A stretch of DNA of 64,000 nt, from positions 52,011,501 to 52,075,500 of the forward strand of contig CM075652.1 of NCBI GenBank assembly GCA_037953625.1, in the 5' to 3' direction. Position numbers and translations under genes: made by a program. The stretch is from Crotalaria pallida. Its lineage: Eukaryota > Streptophyta > Magnoliopsida > Fabales > Fabaceae. Below the pieces are notes generated by a model. It was not told where the DNA came from. It worked only from the letters and a program-made list of their open reading frames with translations, and did not search any database. Below, one piece after another: positions 21,497-32,429 of this stretch (the first letter of the stretch is position 1; each line of letters opens with the position of its first letter).

Positions 21497-21835
21497 AATA
21501 CTTCCTTAAAAAATATCTGTCACTTTTTATCCGAAGCTACAACTTATTTGACTTCTTATTTTACTATATCCTCCTACGTTCTTATTTTTTACTAAAGAAA
21601 TGAAAAGGCAAATGCACAATTTCTTGACAACATAAAAAATTGTAAATCTTTCTATTGTAAATTGGAAAGATTCGAAAGGGAAAAAAAATTGGCAATTTAG
21701 AGTTATTTATTTTCTCACTATCACTATCACTTTTATTTTTCTTTTATTGTTTAAAAATAGGGCGTATTGTGATACGAATCCTAAATTTCAGGAAGAAACC
21801 TTTGAAATTCTTGAGAGGGTGAGGAATTATACAAC

Positions 21836-21843
21836 TATATAAA
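21836..21843 (+). promoter_or_regulatory. TATA box of cysteine-rich peptide gene
   Basis: TATATAAA lies 87 bases before the ATG at 21,930. A transcription start about 30 bases downstream would give a ~55-60 base leader, rich in A and without an upstream ATG. Confidence 0.7.
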
Positions 21844-21929
21844 CGTGAGATAAATTAAAGACAAAATCAAAAGGGAAGGAAGGAGGAAAAACAACCAGCA
21901 AAAGAGTTAGCCAAAATAGAACAAAGAAA

Positions 21930-22939
21930 ATGGCAAACAAAAATAATGCTAAATTTTTCGTGGTTTGCCTTGTGGTTCTTATAGCTCTTCAAATGATTAG
22001 GGTTGAATCTAAAAGTTATTCTGGTTGTCAAAAAAAATGCAAAGATGGATGCACTAAATGGTCTTGGATATGTCGAATTAAATGCGATGGTGAATGTTCC
22101 TCACAAAACACTGCCGAACAACAATGTAAGTTAATTATCTTCCATGTTTGTGATTATCGTAAAAATTAAATATTTTCTAGTAGATATCCACTTTGTTTCC
22201 CCAGAAAATTTTGTTTCTTCCTCATTCTTTAAAAATATGTCACATTACTCATATTATTGTCTATTTTCTATTCCTTTTAATGACGTTTTTAGCATATCCA
22301 CTAAAGGTGCTTTTCCTTAAAAAAAAAAAACTAAAGGTGCTTAAAATGGAAGCAAAAATTATTAAAAACTAATTTTATTTTTTTCCAATATATCATTTAT
22401 ATATATATATATATATAATATAATATAACATTCTAATAAAACTATAATGTTTTGAAATCACAGAGATGGCATAACTTAAAAAAAACATAAATATTGTATT
22501 GTTTTTTCATTCAAAATGAATAACAAATTAAGCACTTAATGAAACTGCTTAGATCTTTAAATTTTACATCATGAAGGAATTTAATGCTTTATATTATATA
22601 TATATATATATATAACATTTTGTTAAGAGTAAATTTTCAATTCTTTAATCTAAAGATATAGTAGATATTTAAATTAGTCCTCCAAATAAAAAAACGACCA
22701 AACGAGTCCTAGAATTTTAAAATGACCATCAAATTGTTCATTAAATTATCTGTGGTGAACTTACATGGTTGCAATTTAAATTTCCATATTATTAATTACA
22801 TTATTTTTAATTTGTGAATGGTGTATCTAAATTTTGTAAATGTATAATGCATTTGCTTGCAGATGTTGATTGGATTCAAAGAGAGGCAAATCCCCGTAGT
22901 GAGCATTTAAAAAAATTGAATGATATTTACGGCCTTTGA
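21930..22939 (+). CDS. Secreted six-cysteine peptide, Ole e 6-like (two exons)
   Basis: Exon 1 is 21,930-22,125 and ends CAACAAT|GTAAGT, a strong donor. The intron is 22,126-22,862 with acceptor TTTGCTTGCAG. Exon 2 is 22,863-22,939, ending TGA. The spliced product is 90 residues. Residues 1-27 form a signal peptide (hydrophobic core FFVVCLVVLIAL). The mature part has Cys33, 37, 41, 48, 52 and 56, i.e. C-X3-C-X3-C-X6-C-X3-C-X3-C, the helical-hairpin spacing of the pollen protein Ole e 6 family. Exon 2 adds a charged tail (DWIQREANPRSEHLKKLNDI) without Cys. Unspliced read-through would give a 79-residue form with two extra Cys and lose this tail. Predicted to be secreted to the apoplast; its role is unknown, and family members are pollen or reproductive proteins. 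This is the only supported host gene in the window. Confidence 0.8.
22395..22614. repeat. Two (AT)n microsatellites in the intron
   Basis: AT runs at about 22,395-22,418 and 22,594-22,614 lie inside the intron of the peptide gene; likely length-polymorphic. Confidence 0.75.
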
Positions 22940-24120
22940 GATTAAAAAGCCACTAAATATGAAGTTTGTCTCATGTGCCAGGAATATCATTGTAACTATA
23001 AATTTACTTCGTCTCTTCCCTCATTTATTTGATGTGATACCATTAAAATATTGTTATTTAATGATATTTTTTATCTGGTTCTCTTCTTTTCTTCTTTTAA
23101 GCTATTTCTATGCCATTTATTTACTGTGAAATGTTAACCCTTAGCTTGCAATAAGGAAAACTCCTTATTTTTATCGTTCACCATCATCGTAATGGCATAG
23201 GTTAACAACGGTAAAAAAGATCCTTAATTATTTTAATTTTTTATTTTTCAACAAGATTGATGTTGCTTAATCTACTGTCTTGTAGAGGTTAAGGCCAAAT
23301 TTCAATTCAAATTTTGTTATTATTAGCTTAAAATAAATTCATCCAAGAGATCCTAGATTGCCAACGACCTTCCTAAGAGCTCGAAGCTATCTTAATCTCC
23401 CTATGCACCATTCAAATGTGTTTGATAGAACTACGTAGTCTTAATCCCCAAACCCTCAAGATCCTTGAGAAACTAGCTGTAACATTTATGCTCATTTCTA
23501 TCATTCCTTCACACAAAGTCTAGTTCTTCAAGAATTTCTATCTCTAGTTCTTCACACAATGGAGAGTGTTTTCACCTCTCAATATAACTAAAAAAACTTT
23601 GCTTATAAAAAAAATCTCAATATAATGAATCAATTGATGAAATACTTATATAACAGTAAGTCATTATCAAAACCCTAATAAGGGAACCTTTGATTTTCAA
23701 TCAAAATAGGCATGTATCATATCAATCGATCTAAAAACTCATGACTGTTGTCATCATAACGAAAATAAAAATTTTGGCCATTGACTTTTGGGAATGAAGT
23801 TCAATCCATTAACAACTTTTGTTGCTTCAAGAGCATATAATAATTATGTTTTTTTTTACTTTCTTTGTTAAAAAAATATAATTAGATCAAGTGAATCTTC
23901 TAGATTTCAATCATCACTAAAATGACTAGTTCTTTCGGAACTCGCGATGTTGTTGCAAATAATTGGCTAGTTCATTAGCAACTAACAATGTTATAAATTG
24001 TTTTTGAAATCTTTTGAATCTCTGTCCCAAATTTGGGAATGTTCAACAAAATTATTGTTATGCTGCCCAATTTTCATTAGGATTTTGAGTGTGAATATTA
24101 AGGAAAAGTTGTGTATTCCA
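22940..24120. other. Intergenic DNA downstream of the peptide gene
   Basis: The first ~200 bases are the likely 3' UTR. The rest is AT-rich with no supported gene or transposon boundary until the LTR end at 24,121. Confidence 0.5.
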
Positions 24121-25126
24121 TGTAACAGCCCGATTTTGACTACCAAAAATTAATATTTATTATTTATTATATTGCCAAAAATGAGAGCCTTTTTTTATAG
24201 AAAACATGTTGGTGATACTTCGTTGATACCTTTCATTGAAAATCGAGATGTCACGTTAAACAACTTCTCTTCATAAAACATTCGATACTAACATCATGAA
24301 ATATCCTAATTAAAAGTCCAGCCTTGTCCATTATACTACATAAAAGGACGAATGACATGTTTCCCAAAAGATTGCATAACAAAGTTTTCCAAAAGAAGAG
24401 TTCTAAACATGACAGAATTAAAATTAGCATATTTAATGGTTCATTACTCAGGTAATCCTCAACATAAAGACACCAATCCTATACTCTAGGGACATCATAC
24501 CACCACCGCTTAGCTCCGGGCACATCACTTCTCCTCCGAGTCAGACTCCATCTCAACCCCCTCACCAGACTCCTGATCATTCTCATATCCCGAATCATGC
24601 ATCTCATCCACATCATTCAGCTCCATGGGATCCTCTTCTTCTTCTACAACAGGGTGTGGCATAAGATCCTCCACCACCACAGGTTCCGGTGGCACACAGC
24701 TAGGGGTATAGGTTCTAATGCAAACTCATAATGCTCTCTCGGTCCACCATACATGTAGTCTCGGAGTGTAACTTGCCCTACGTACACGTCCACTGCGGTC
24801 CCTCTCAGCATGTGTCTTGGATCATCTATCTCCAGACGAGTATTACCTCTCCGTATCCAGCCCTCAGGTGTGGCTTCCCACACTCCCCCCCTGTAGGGGC
24901 CACATGGGGATCTCCACTCGGTAAGCCATCTATCCATTGCCATATCAGCAGCATCGACAAGACAACGAGATAGGAGAGAGTCAGTGATCCAAAACGCACA
25001 GGACGTCGATGGTGTGGTCTCACAATAGACCCAATATCAAGACAGAAGCATACCAGAATAACATATAATAACATCACACATAATCATGCATCTCAAGAGA
25101 ATTAAACGTAGTATCATCATAAAATG
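24121..25126 (-). mobile_element. LTR 3' end, family F1
   Basis: The left edge TGTAACAGCCCGATTTTGAC is, on the minus strand, GTCAAAATCGGGCTGTTACA. This closely matches the solo LTR B ending (GTCAAATCGGGGTGTTATA), so it is an LTR end in minus orientation. The fragment is cut at 25,126 by the next LTR. It carries an LTR-internal reading frame (24,525-24,943). Confidence 0.7.
24525..24943 (-). pseudogene. LTR-embedded reading frame in F1 LTR (one frameshift)
   Basis: A minus-strand frame starts MAMDRWLTEWRSPCG, has WEATPEGWIRRGNTRLEIDD then PRHMLRGTAVDVYVGQVTLR and GGPREHYEF. A one-base shift near 24,700 continues into a strongly acidic tail (EEEEDP and others) ending SDSEEK and TGA at 24,525. 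The motif TRL-(E/N)-(D/E)DP-H-LRG-A/V-V-LRD-GGP is shared with the frame at 25,512-25,745. No recognised domain. It sits 0.4-0.8 kb before the LTR 3' end, as in the other LTR families here. Confidence 0.5.
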
Positions 25127-27499
25127 TGTAACACCCCATTTTGGACTTAGAATTTTCATAAAGTTTTGCGCCATTTTAAAAAAAAAACATTTATATAAAA
25201 TCATATTTTCAAAAAGGGTTTTCATTTACTTGCACTTAAAAATTCTTTTCCAAAAAAGAGTGTCATGTTACATCACCATTCAAAAGTACAACAGTTGTAA
25301 TTGCGGAAATCAAAATTCATTCTTTGAATTATTTAAAAAGATGATAACACCATTTCGACCATGAAGGTCATTATTTAACAAAAGTACTTATTAAACTTTC
25401 CAGTTCAATTTGGGGATTACATCAGTTCTCAGGAAGCTTGCCTTACAAGACTCAAACAAAACAACGTAGACCACCACTACACAAGCAGCTACTAGATCCT
25501 CATCATCATCCCTACCCAGCAGGCGGTGCCATCTGAGCAGCATGAAAGTCAGCAGGTCCTCCATGCATCAGGTCTCGAAGCACAAGTCGAATCTCCACAC
25601 GATCGGTAGCTACTCCACGCAATATGTGATCTGGGTCCTCAAAATTGAGCCTAGTAGGTCCTTCCCACAACCATCCTCTAGCTGTCCTGGTCCATTGGCC
25701 TCCCACGAGAGGCGACATGACCAGACTCGTTGTGTGATCCGCCATCTAGAATGCAACCATTGAAGAAAGATAGACCAGAAAGAAAGAAGAAGAGAGAGAG
25801 TAAGCGATCTGAACGAATTAATCGTCGACGACATGGACTTACTCAGAGGGGACACATTAAGATCAAACACATACATACAATCATAAGACGGACCGTACAT
25901 CATTATTGACAGCATCATCATTATCTCATCATATCATCACCTTTGGAATCATAATTTTATCTTGATACATAAAGGGGTTCCATACACCTTTATTCTTTTC
26001 ATTCTATCAATCGAAATAGTACTGTCAATGATTTAGGGAGGAAAATCATTGAGGTAAGGGAAAAGTTAGCACACACGATACATCTCCTCTTCATTGTTCA
26101 ACCACAGCCTAAGTCGGAAAGCAGATGGGACGCACAGGAACCCTAACCACGCCGCCATAGAGTGTCATAGGGTACGTACCAGCTGAAACCACACTCTGTT
26201 GGCCAGCAAAGAAAAATAAGTGGACCACGCATGGTTGGTCAATAAGAAAAATAGTGACCTCTAGCCTCATTTCAGATTCCCTCTCAACCATCTCCAATTT
26301 GCTCAAGGGGGCGACAGATCTATTCTTGGTTCGTGTTGCAGTCCTTGCTACGATCAATGCCCAGCAGGTGACCTTGATCATTGCAGCGTTGTCCCGCCTA
26401 GGGAAGCGTTCAAGGCTTCTTGACATTTCACCGTCCTTGCCCTCCCCTATCGCAATCACCACTCAAAGGAATGCATCGACCTCCAAGAATTCGATATCTT
26501 TTCTCTCCACTACTTCTCTCTCAACGTAGAGTTAGGAAAGATTAAGGCTTTTTTTAAGTCTTTTAAACATTTTAAGTCTTTTAGAAAGATTTTATTTTAT
26601 TAACCTAACATTGGTCGACCCATTCTAAGTCGCGCTTCTAACAGGCCTCGACCACTAAAAAGAAAACGAACAAACACCTCCCTACATACAGTGGAATCCA
26701 CAAAGCTCGTAACCACGACACGTCATTCATATGATCAGCTACTTAAAATCAAGCACGTCCGAAAACAGTGCGATTGGGATATACATCATAATGTTAACTG
26801 TGCTACGATGCACCTTCACTGTATACTAATTTTAGACGATACGATTAAAACTTAACAATTCTGAGATCATAATTTCTTCAACAAATCATCACATAATATT
26901 CCAACATCATCATATCATTAGGTATCCCATCAGGATACAAATCTCCTCAAATAATCACATCACAATAATCATATCACAACTTGCTCAGAATATAATCATA
27001 ACTCAATAGCAGATAAAATATAATGCTCATAAAATAAAATGCAGATAAATAATAATAGACAATCACACAAACAAGAGTTATCGTTTCAACGTCCGACCGG
27101 CCAAACACACGCACAAACAATTGTCATCACGTATATTGACAGATAACTACGAAGTTCAGATCTTTAAGATGATCAAGAACATCCTAATGTTACCCAAAGA
27201 TGCCATTATGTCTTAGGAAAGCTTCTCTCTCACTTGGGTTTGAAGCTAGATACAAATGATTTTGATTATCTGAATATGCTTCACTTGAACCTTAAACGTT
27301 TAATAAACATAGTTCGAAGGACTAATCAACACATATTTAATTTAATAACTTAAACGAAATGATTTCCTTTTCAAAAGTACTTAGAAAAATTTTAAAAACA
27401 TAAAACAGTATCAATAACTCAAAACCTCTTTGAAAACTCAAAAACAAATCACTATTTCAACAAAACACTTTTTCTTTTTAGCTTTTAAATCATGAAAAC
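25127..27499 (-). mobile_element. LTR 3' portion, family F2 (B-related)
   Basis: The left edge TGTAACACCCCATTTTGG is an LTR 3' end in minus orientation. About 2.1 kb inward the minus strand reads 'gagagagaagctttcctaagaca', matching solo LTR B near 13,512-13,541, so this is a B-related LTR truncated at 27,499 by the family-A LTR end. Contains the frame at 25,512-25,745. No other supported gene. Confidence 0.65.
25512..25745 (-). CDS. LTR-embedded reading frame in F2 LTR (77 aa)
   Basis: It starts MADHTTSLVMSPLVGGQWTR and continues GWLWEGPTRLNFEDPDHIL, then RGVATDRVEIRLVLRDLMHG and GPADFH, ending APPAG. By eye ~40% of positions match the F1 frame from GG-W to GGP. The sequence before the ATG ends TTCTAG, a possible splice acceptor. 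It lies 0.4-0.6 kb from the LTR 3' end. Expression and function are unknown; it might be only the 3' exon of a longer transcript. Confidence 0.45.
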   Translation of the reverse strand: MADHTTSLVMSPLVGGQWTRTARGWLWEGPTRLNFEDPDHILRGVATDRVEIRLVLRDLMHGGPADFHAAQMAPPAG

Positions 27500-28578
27500 T
27501 GTGACACCCTCAATATAATACAAGTAATTAATACAATAATTGTATTATTACTCGTAGTAGTTATAGACTTGTTAGTATTTAGAAAATGTAGGAAATGAAA
27601 TTTTCTTTATATTTTCTATAAAGGTGGGTGCACAAACCAAAACATGGAGTTCTTGGAGATTATATTTTATATCATTTTAAACTTTATATTAAATTTGCCA
27701 TTTTCTAAGTTAAGAAAATCTTTTCACAATTCAGATAGCGTCGGTACTTTGAAATCATAGTAAAAATTAAGCGATGTCATCCATTCATTCGTTTTGTGGA
27801 ACTAATACCATTTTCAAATATCATAGCCGAATCCTTTGAATAATCTTTATCAGAGTAAGCGGAAATAATAGGACTATGCACAGTGGTAATATAACATAAG
27901 ATATATATATATATATGTAAGTCAAGAAATACATAGTCCAAGGTCGTGTCTCCAAGATCCCATACAAGTCCATAAATAAAGATCTATATCAAAAGAAAAC
28001 CATAACTCTAGAGCTCTCAAAAGCATATCTACAATATATATATATATATATATACATCTCAAAATATAACACTCTAGAGCTGGTCACATAGATCAGGTAG
28101 CAGCAGTAGTAGTAGTAGAAATATCCAGGTAGCAGCAGTAGTCATCAGCCAACATCACCACCAGCAGCAATATCTCCTCCACAACATCCATCACACCGGA
28201 TCCCCTGATCCTCATCATCTACCATATGCACATACCTAGGGATCGTCGTCCCTCCACTGACTCCCGGTAGAGTGCACGACAGGCTCGCCTTCGCTCTCGT
28301 CCTCCACAGGATCCTCCTCGATCTCATCCGATGGAGTGGGTACCCTACCACTCGGTACAGGGTCAGGTGATGGCGAGACCCTAACAGGGCTCCTCGGATC
28401 AGATAGGGGAGTCTCCTCGCGGACGACTCTCGAAGAAAAAGGGTGTGAGCGGGTAGGTCGAAAGCGAAAACTGTGATATGAGCGAGCTGGTCGTGTGGGA
28501 GGTGGTCCACAGTAAGTATAAAAGGGTGGTACGTGCATAGTGTATATGATGGGAATCCTAAACCTACGAGGACGAAAC
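27500..28578 (-). mobile_element. Family-A LTR 3' portion, interrupted by opposite-strand family-A element
   Basis: TGTGACACCCTC at 27,500 is the family-A LTR 3' end (same as 46,163) in minus orientation. The sequence follows that LTR for 1.08 kb and stops within the LTR-embedded frame at 28,578. There a plus-strand family-A LTR starts with TGTAACACCCC; GAAAC at 28,574-28,578 would be its target site. (AT)n runs lie at 27,901-27,917 and 28,034-28,053. Confidence 0.85.
28236..28578 (-). pseudogene. LTR-embedded reading frame, family A (3' part)
   Basis: This carries the last ~114 residues of the family-A LTR frame, uninterrupted to its stop: FRPRRFRIPIIYTMHVPPFY, a proline-rich middle, then an acidic segment (DEIEEDPVEDE) and the end SQWRDDDP. 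Only about ten residues differ from the copy at 30,972-31,442. The 5' part is missing because of the insertion at 28,579. Confidence 0.55.
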
Positions 28579-28841
28579 TGTAACACCCCAAAATTTTAAT
28601 CCTGGATTAATGGAATATTAATTATAAAGTTTATTAAAATTAATTATTTCTATTTTAATCTTTGGTTAAAATTTGTGTTTATGATATTAGTGAATGTGGG
28701 AATTTAATTTGGCAATTATATTTATGCATAAATAAATATTTTGCATATTAGTCCCTGATTTGGGACCTAGAGGTAATTATAGGAAAGGTTTTGGAGGGAA
28801 AGTAAATAAAATTATTATTTTTCAAAAACTGACCAAAACAC

Positions 28842-30205
28842 TCGAGTCTTTTAGACTCGAGTGTTCTAGTCAGAGTTGCACGAGTTAGTGCGTTTGGTGA
28901 GTCACCACCAACGATTCCCGCCGTGTGACACGAATACTCCACCCTCAACACCTCAATGGTGTCGTGTCGACCTGCATGTAAGCTGCAATTGCCTATTTAA
29001 GCTCTTCATCAACGAATTTGAAGCCTTTGTTGATGAAATTGTGAGGTTAGGGTTCTGAATTCGTTTTCTTTGATTCCTCTTCATTTCGGAGTGTTTGATT
29101 TCGAGTGATACACGATTACGAAGCTCACATCCAGGGCTTCGTAAAGATACTAAGTTTGTTAGCTAGAAGCAAGTATAGAGTGAGAATCGAATCTGAGAAG
29201 GGAAGGAGTTGAAGCTGGTTTCAGTTCCTGGAGCTTACTTGGACCATCGATTTTGGTAAGTCCTTGAACCTTTGAGACTTCAATTTCATTCCATTCTCTT
29301 ATGCATGTTGCAGAGAACGATTTCTAATTATTTTCCCCAATTGTTTTGCATGATTTCACAATTAAAATCTCTGGTTTTATGACCTCATTCAAAACTGTGT
29401 TGCTGTCATATGATTCTTGGGGAAACTAGCTTGGAGTTTGTTTTCTGTCCAATTTCAGTTCTCACACGATTTTGAGGTAAAGGGAAAGCTTTCTATTCAC
29501 TAGATAGAGTTTAAATTGCATGAATTTAATTAGAGAGCCACCAAGAGGCTTTAAGGGCTTAGATTGAATAGGGAAATTGGTTTGGAGACCAACTTGTGCT
29601 CTAAATTTGTTGTGAGCAAGTCCCATATGATGCATGCAATCTGTATTGAGCTTAAATTCACAAGTTTATTGAGTATATTTCAATTGGTATGTTGAGTTGT
29701 GAATTTTCATGTTTTATGCATAATCTTATGATTCTCTGTCAAATCTGTAATTTGATGTGTTCCGTGTTTAAACATGTTCAATATATGTTGTATGAACTCT
29801 GTTGATCATTGGTTTGGATTAGAAATGGTTAGAATTGAAAATGGTATGTTAAAACCAAGTTTCCAGTCTGTTCTGTGAGAAAAGACTCGAGTACTTGGCT
29901 TGATACTCGAGTAAATTTTGATAAAATAGTGTGTCTTTGTGTTAGAACACTTGAGTATCAGACCAGAACTCGAGTACCAACTGGTATTCAAGGACAATTT
30001 CTGATAAACCACTCGAGTAATGCATGAGTCACTCGAGTATTCTGGATTTGATGAAGAACACTCGAGTACCCATGAACTACTCGAGTAATTTTAAGAATCT
30101 GAAGTCTGACCTTTCTGAAAGTATGAACTACTCGAGTAGCCATGAACTACTCGAGTAATCTGGAAAGATTGAAGAACACTCGAGTATTCTGAAGAACACT
30201 CGAGT
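28842..30205. repeat. ACTCGAGT palindrome clusters in family-A LTR
   Basis: Two copies lie at 28,842-28,864 and about twelve between 29,884 and 30,205, mostly 15-35 bases apart and often preceded by GAACA or GAACT. The minus-strand LTR copy has the equivalent two-part layout (49,455-49,490 and 48,090-48,430). Confidence 0.85.
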
Positions 30206-30971
30206 AGTTTTACCTAGAATATTAAGAATACCATTTTTAATTCTGAATCATTTGGTTAATAATTAAATGGCACTAATCCAAGTGATCTAGACTTAAAAGA
30301 AATTGATTGATATGATTATACCATTTGGATGACGGGACGTTGCTCGGGTGGCACGTTATATAACATTAATTGAGATATACCAATCAATTTCCTTTAAGTT
30401 AAGATAATGCATTCATTCTGGAGTTTGGATGATAGATCGTTTATCATATTTTGGTAACATGAGGAGGGCCTCTAGGAGTGCCAATTGATGGCTCGCTTGA
30501 TGACATGTTATGGTTGACGACGTGGTCAGCATAGTGAGATGCTGATGATATGGTTATACCGTTTGGATGACTGACCGTTTGGATGACGGGACGTTGCTCG
30601 GGTGGCACGTTATAACATTGCTCGGGTGGCATGGATTCCAAGCTTGTCGTGTACATTCTTGGTGAATGTACGAATGTTGTACACCTAGGAGTACAACGCA
30701 CTGTTGAGTGATGGACGAAGTAAAGGATGGACGTCAGAGAGTGACATAGATTGATGGAGATAGGCTTGAGAGCTAGATTCATACATCATGCCACTCATTT
30801 AAAATAATGCTAAATGAAATAAGTATGAGCATCCTACTTGCATTAAATACTTGCTACATGCTAAATGTGGTTGATAATTATTGTTGCATGTTTATACCTT
30901 CACATTGTACATATATTTATGCTCTATTGATTATGTGTATAGAATTGCTTACCCCTATGCCCTTGCAGGTG

Positions 30972-31442
30972 ATGTCACGTTACATCGCTTGCATCGAGTT
31001 CCGGCCACTTCCTAGTGGCATATGGATCTACGAGGACCACCGCGCGGTGTTCGAGGGAGAGGTAGAGGTTACCTTCTACCACCCGAACCCACTGATCCGG
31101 TTTCGTCCTCGTAGGTTTAGGATTCCCATCATTTACACTATGCACGTACCACCCTTTTACACATATCATGGACCACCTCCCACACGACCAGCTCGCTCGT
31201 ATCACAATTTCCGTTTTCGACCTACCTGCTCACACCCTTTTTCTTCGAGAGTCATCCGCGAGGAGACTCCCCCATCTGATCCGAGGAGCCTTGTTAGGGT
31301 CTCACCATCTTCTGACCTTGTACCCAGTGGTAGGGTACCCACTCCATCGGATGAGATCGAGGAGGATCCTGTGGAGGACGAGAGCGGAGGCGAGCCTGTC
31401 GTTCATTCTACTGGGAGTCAGTGGAGGGATGATGATCCCTAG
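30972..31442 (+). CDS. LTR-embedded reading frame, family A (156 aa)
   Basis: ATG follows a CTATGCCCTTGCAG|GTG splice-acceptor-like sequence that is also present in the minus-strand LTR. The protein begins MSRYIACIEFRPLPSGIWIY and has a basic/aromatic segment (FRPRRFRIPIIYTMHVPPFY), a Pro/Arg middle, and an acidic end (DEIEEDPVEDE, then SQWRDDDP and stop). The frame also opens upstream without interruption to 30,807, but the acceptor and M suggest the shorter form. No recognised domain. Three family-A copies keep it largely intact, whereas gag and pol carry stops and frameshifts. Confidence 0.55.
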   Translation: MSRYIACIEFRPLPSGIWIYEDHRAVFEGEVEVTFYHPNPLIRFRPRRFRIPIIYTMHVPPFYTYHGPPPTRPARSYHNFRFRPTCSHPFSSRVIREETPPSDPRSLVRVSPSSDLVPSGRVPTPSDEIEEDPVEDESGGEPVVHSTGSQWRDDDP

Positions 31443-32183
31443 GTACATGCGTATGGTAAATGATGAGGATCAGGGGATCCGGTGTGAGGATGCTGTGGAG
31501 GAGATACTGCTGCTACTGCTGTTGATGATGATGTATGATGATGATTACTACTTTTTCTACCTGGAGACTTCTACTACTACTACTACTACTACCACTACTA
31601 CTGCTACCAGATCTATGTGACCACCTCTAGAGTCCATATTTTTGAGATGTATATTTTGTAGATATACTTTTGAGAGCTCTAGGGTTATGGTCTTATTTTG
31701 TTATGGATCTATTGTGGACTTGTATTTGGATCTTGGAGATATGACCATGGGACTATATATTTTATGACTCACTTATATATATGTATATTATGTTTATATC
31801 ACAATTATGCATAGTTCCATTATTTCCGCTTACTCTGATTTAAATTACTCAAAGAATTCGGCTACGATAGAAAAGGATGGTATCAGTTCCGTGAAACGAA
31901 AGAATAGATGGCATCGCTTAATTTCTAATATGTAAATGCAATTTCAAAGTGCCGATGCTATCTAGTTTGTGAAAAGGTTTTCGAAAATGCCGAATTTAAC
32001 ACAATGTTATAAACGATATGAATTATTCTCTCCAAGAATTCCATGTTTTGGATTGTGCACCCGCCTTAAAAGAAAATTTTTATTTCTACATTTTCTAAAT
32101 ACTAACAAGTCCATATCTAAGACGAGTAATAGTATATTTATTGTACTAATTACTTGGTAGTATAAAAAGGGTGTCACACTGAG

Positions 32184-32200
32184 TGGTATCAGAGCAAAAG
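32184..32200 (+). other. Primer binding site, plus-strand family-A element
   Basis: TGGTATCAGAGC plus AAAAG matches the complement of the initiator tRNA-Met 3' end for the first 12 bases; it starts five bases after the LTR. Confidence 0.88.
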
Positions 32201-32429
32201 TCAGATCCTGTAGTTTTGAAGAAGTCCCAGAAAGGTAGTCATCAACATCAAGCAGGTATCCACAGGGCATATTTATTGTTTTGAATGCTAGTATCTTGCT
32301 TGTTTTTAGAGCACTAGATACGATTGAATGTTTTGTTTGAGGTTATGGTTATAGCCTTAGTATAGGTGGTGTGATGAATGTTTCTTTAGTTCATCATATG
32401 TGACCATAAGTCCATAGCGCAGGTCTATT

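Larger units (their letters stand above)
28579..32178 (+). mobile_element. Family-A chromovirus LTR, full length (3,600 bp)
   Basis: It starts TGTAACACCCC and ends GGGTGTCACA, five bases before a TGGTATCAGAGC PBS, so it is the 5' LTR of a plus-strand element. Length matches the minus-strand copy (3,588 bp). It contains ~14 ACTCGAGT-type palindromes, a repeated 'gatgacgggacgttgctcgg' phrase (30,331 and 30,583), the LTR-embedded frame and an (ACT)n run at 31,570-31,600. Its 3' LTR is not found in the window. Confidence 0.88.

Noticed and set aside
21930..22169. Single-exon 79-residue version of the cysteine-rich peptide
   Set aside because: It reads through a textbook GTAAGT donor; splicing to 22,863 gives a coherent tail and keeps exactly six Cys. 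Kept only as a possible intron-retention product.
28579..32178. Integrated plant pararetrovirus as the source of the LTR-embedded frame
   Set aside because: No movement-protein, coat or pararetroviral RT motifs; the segment has LTR ends, a PBS and chromovirus gag next to it.
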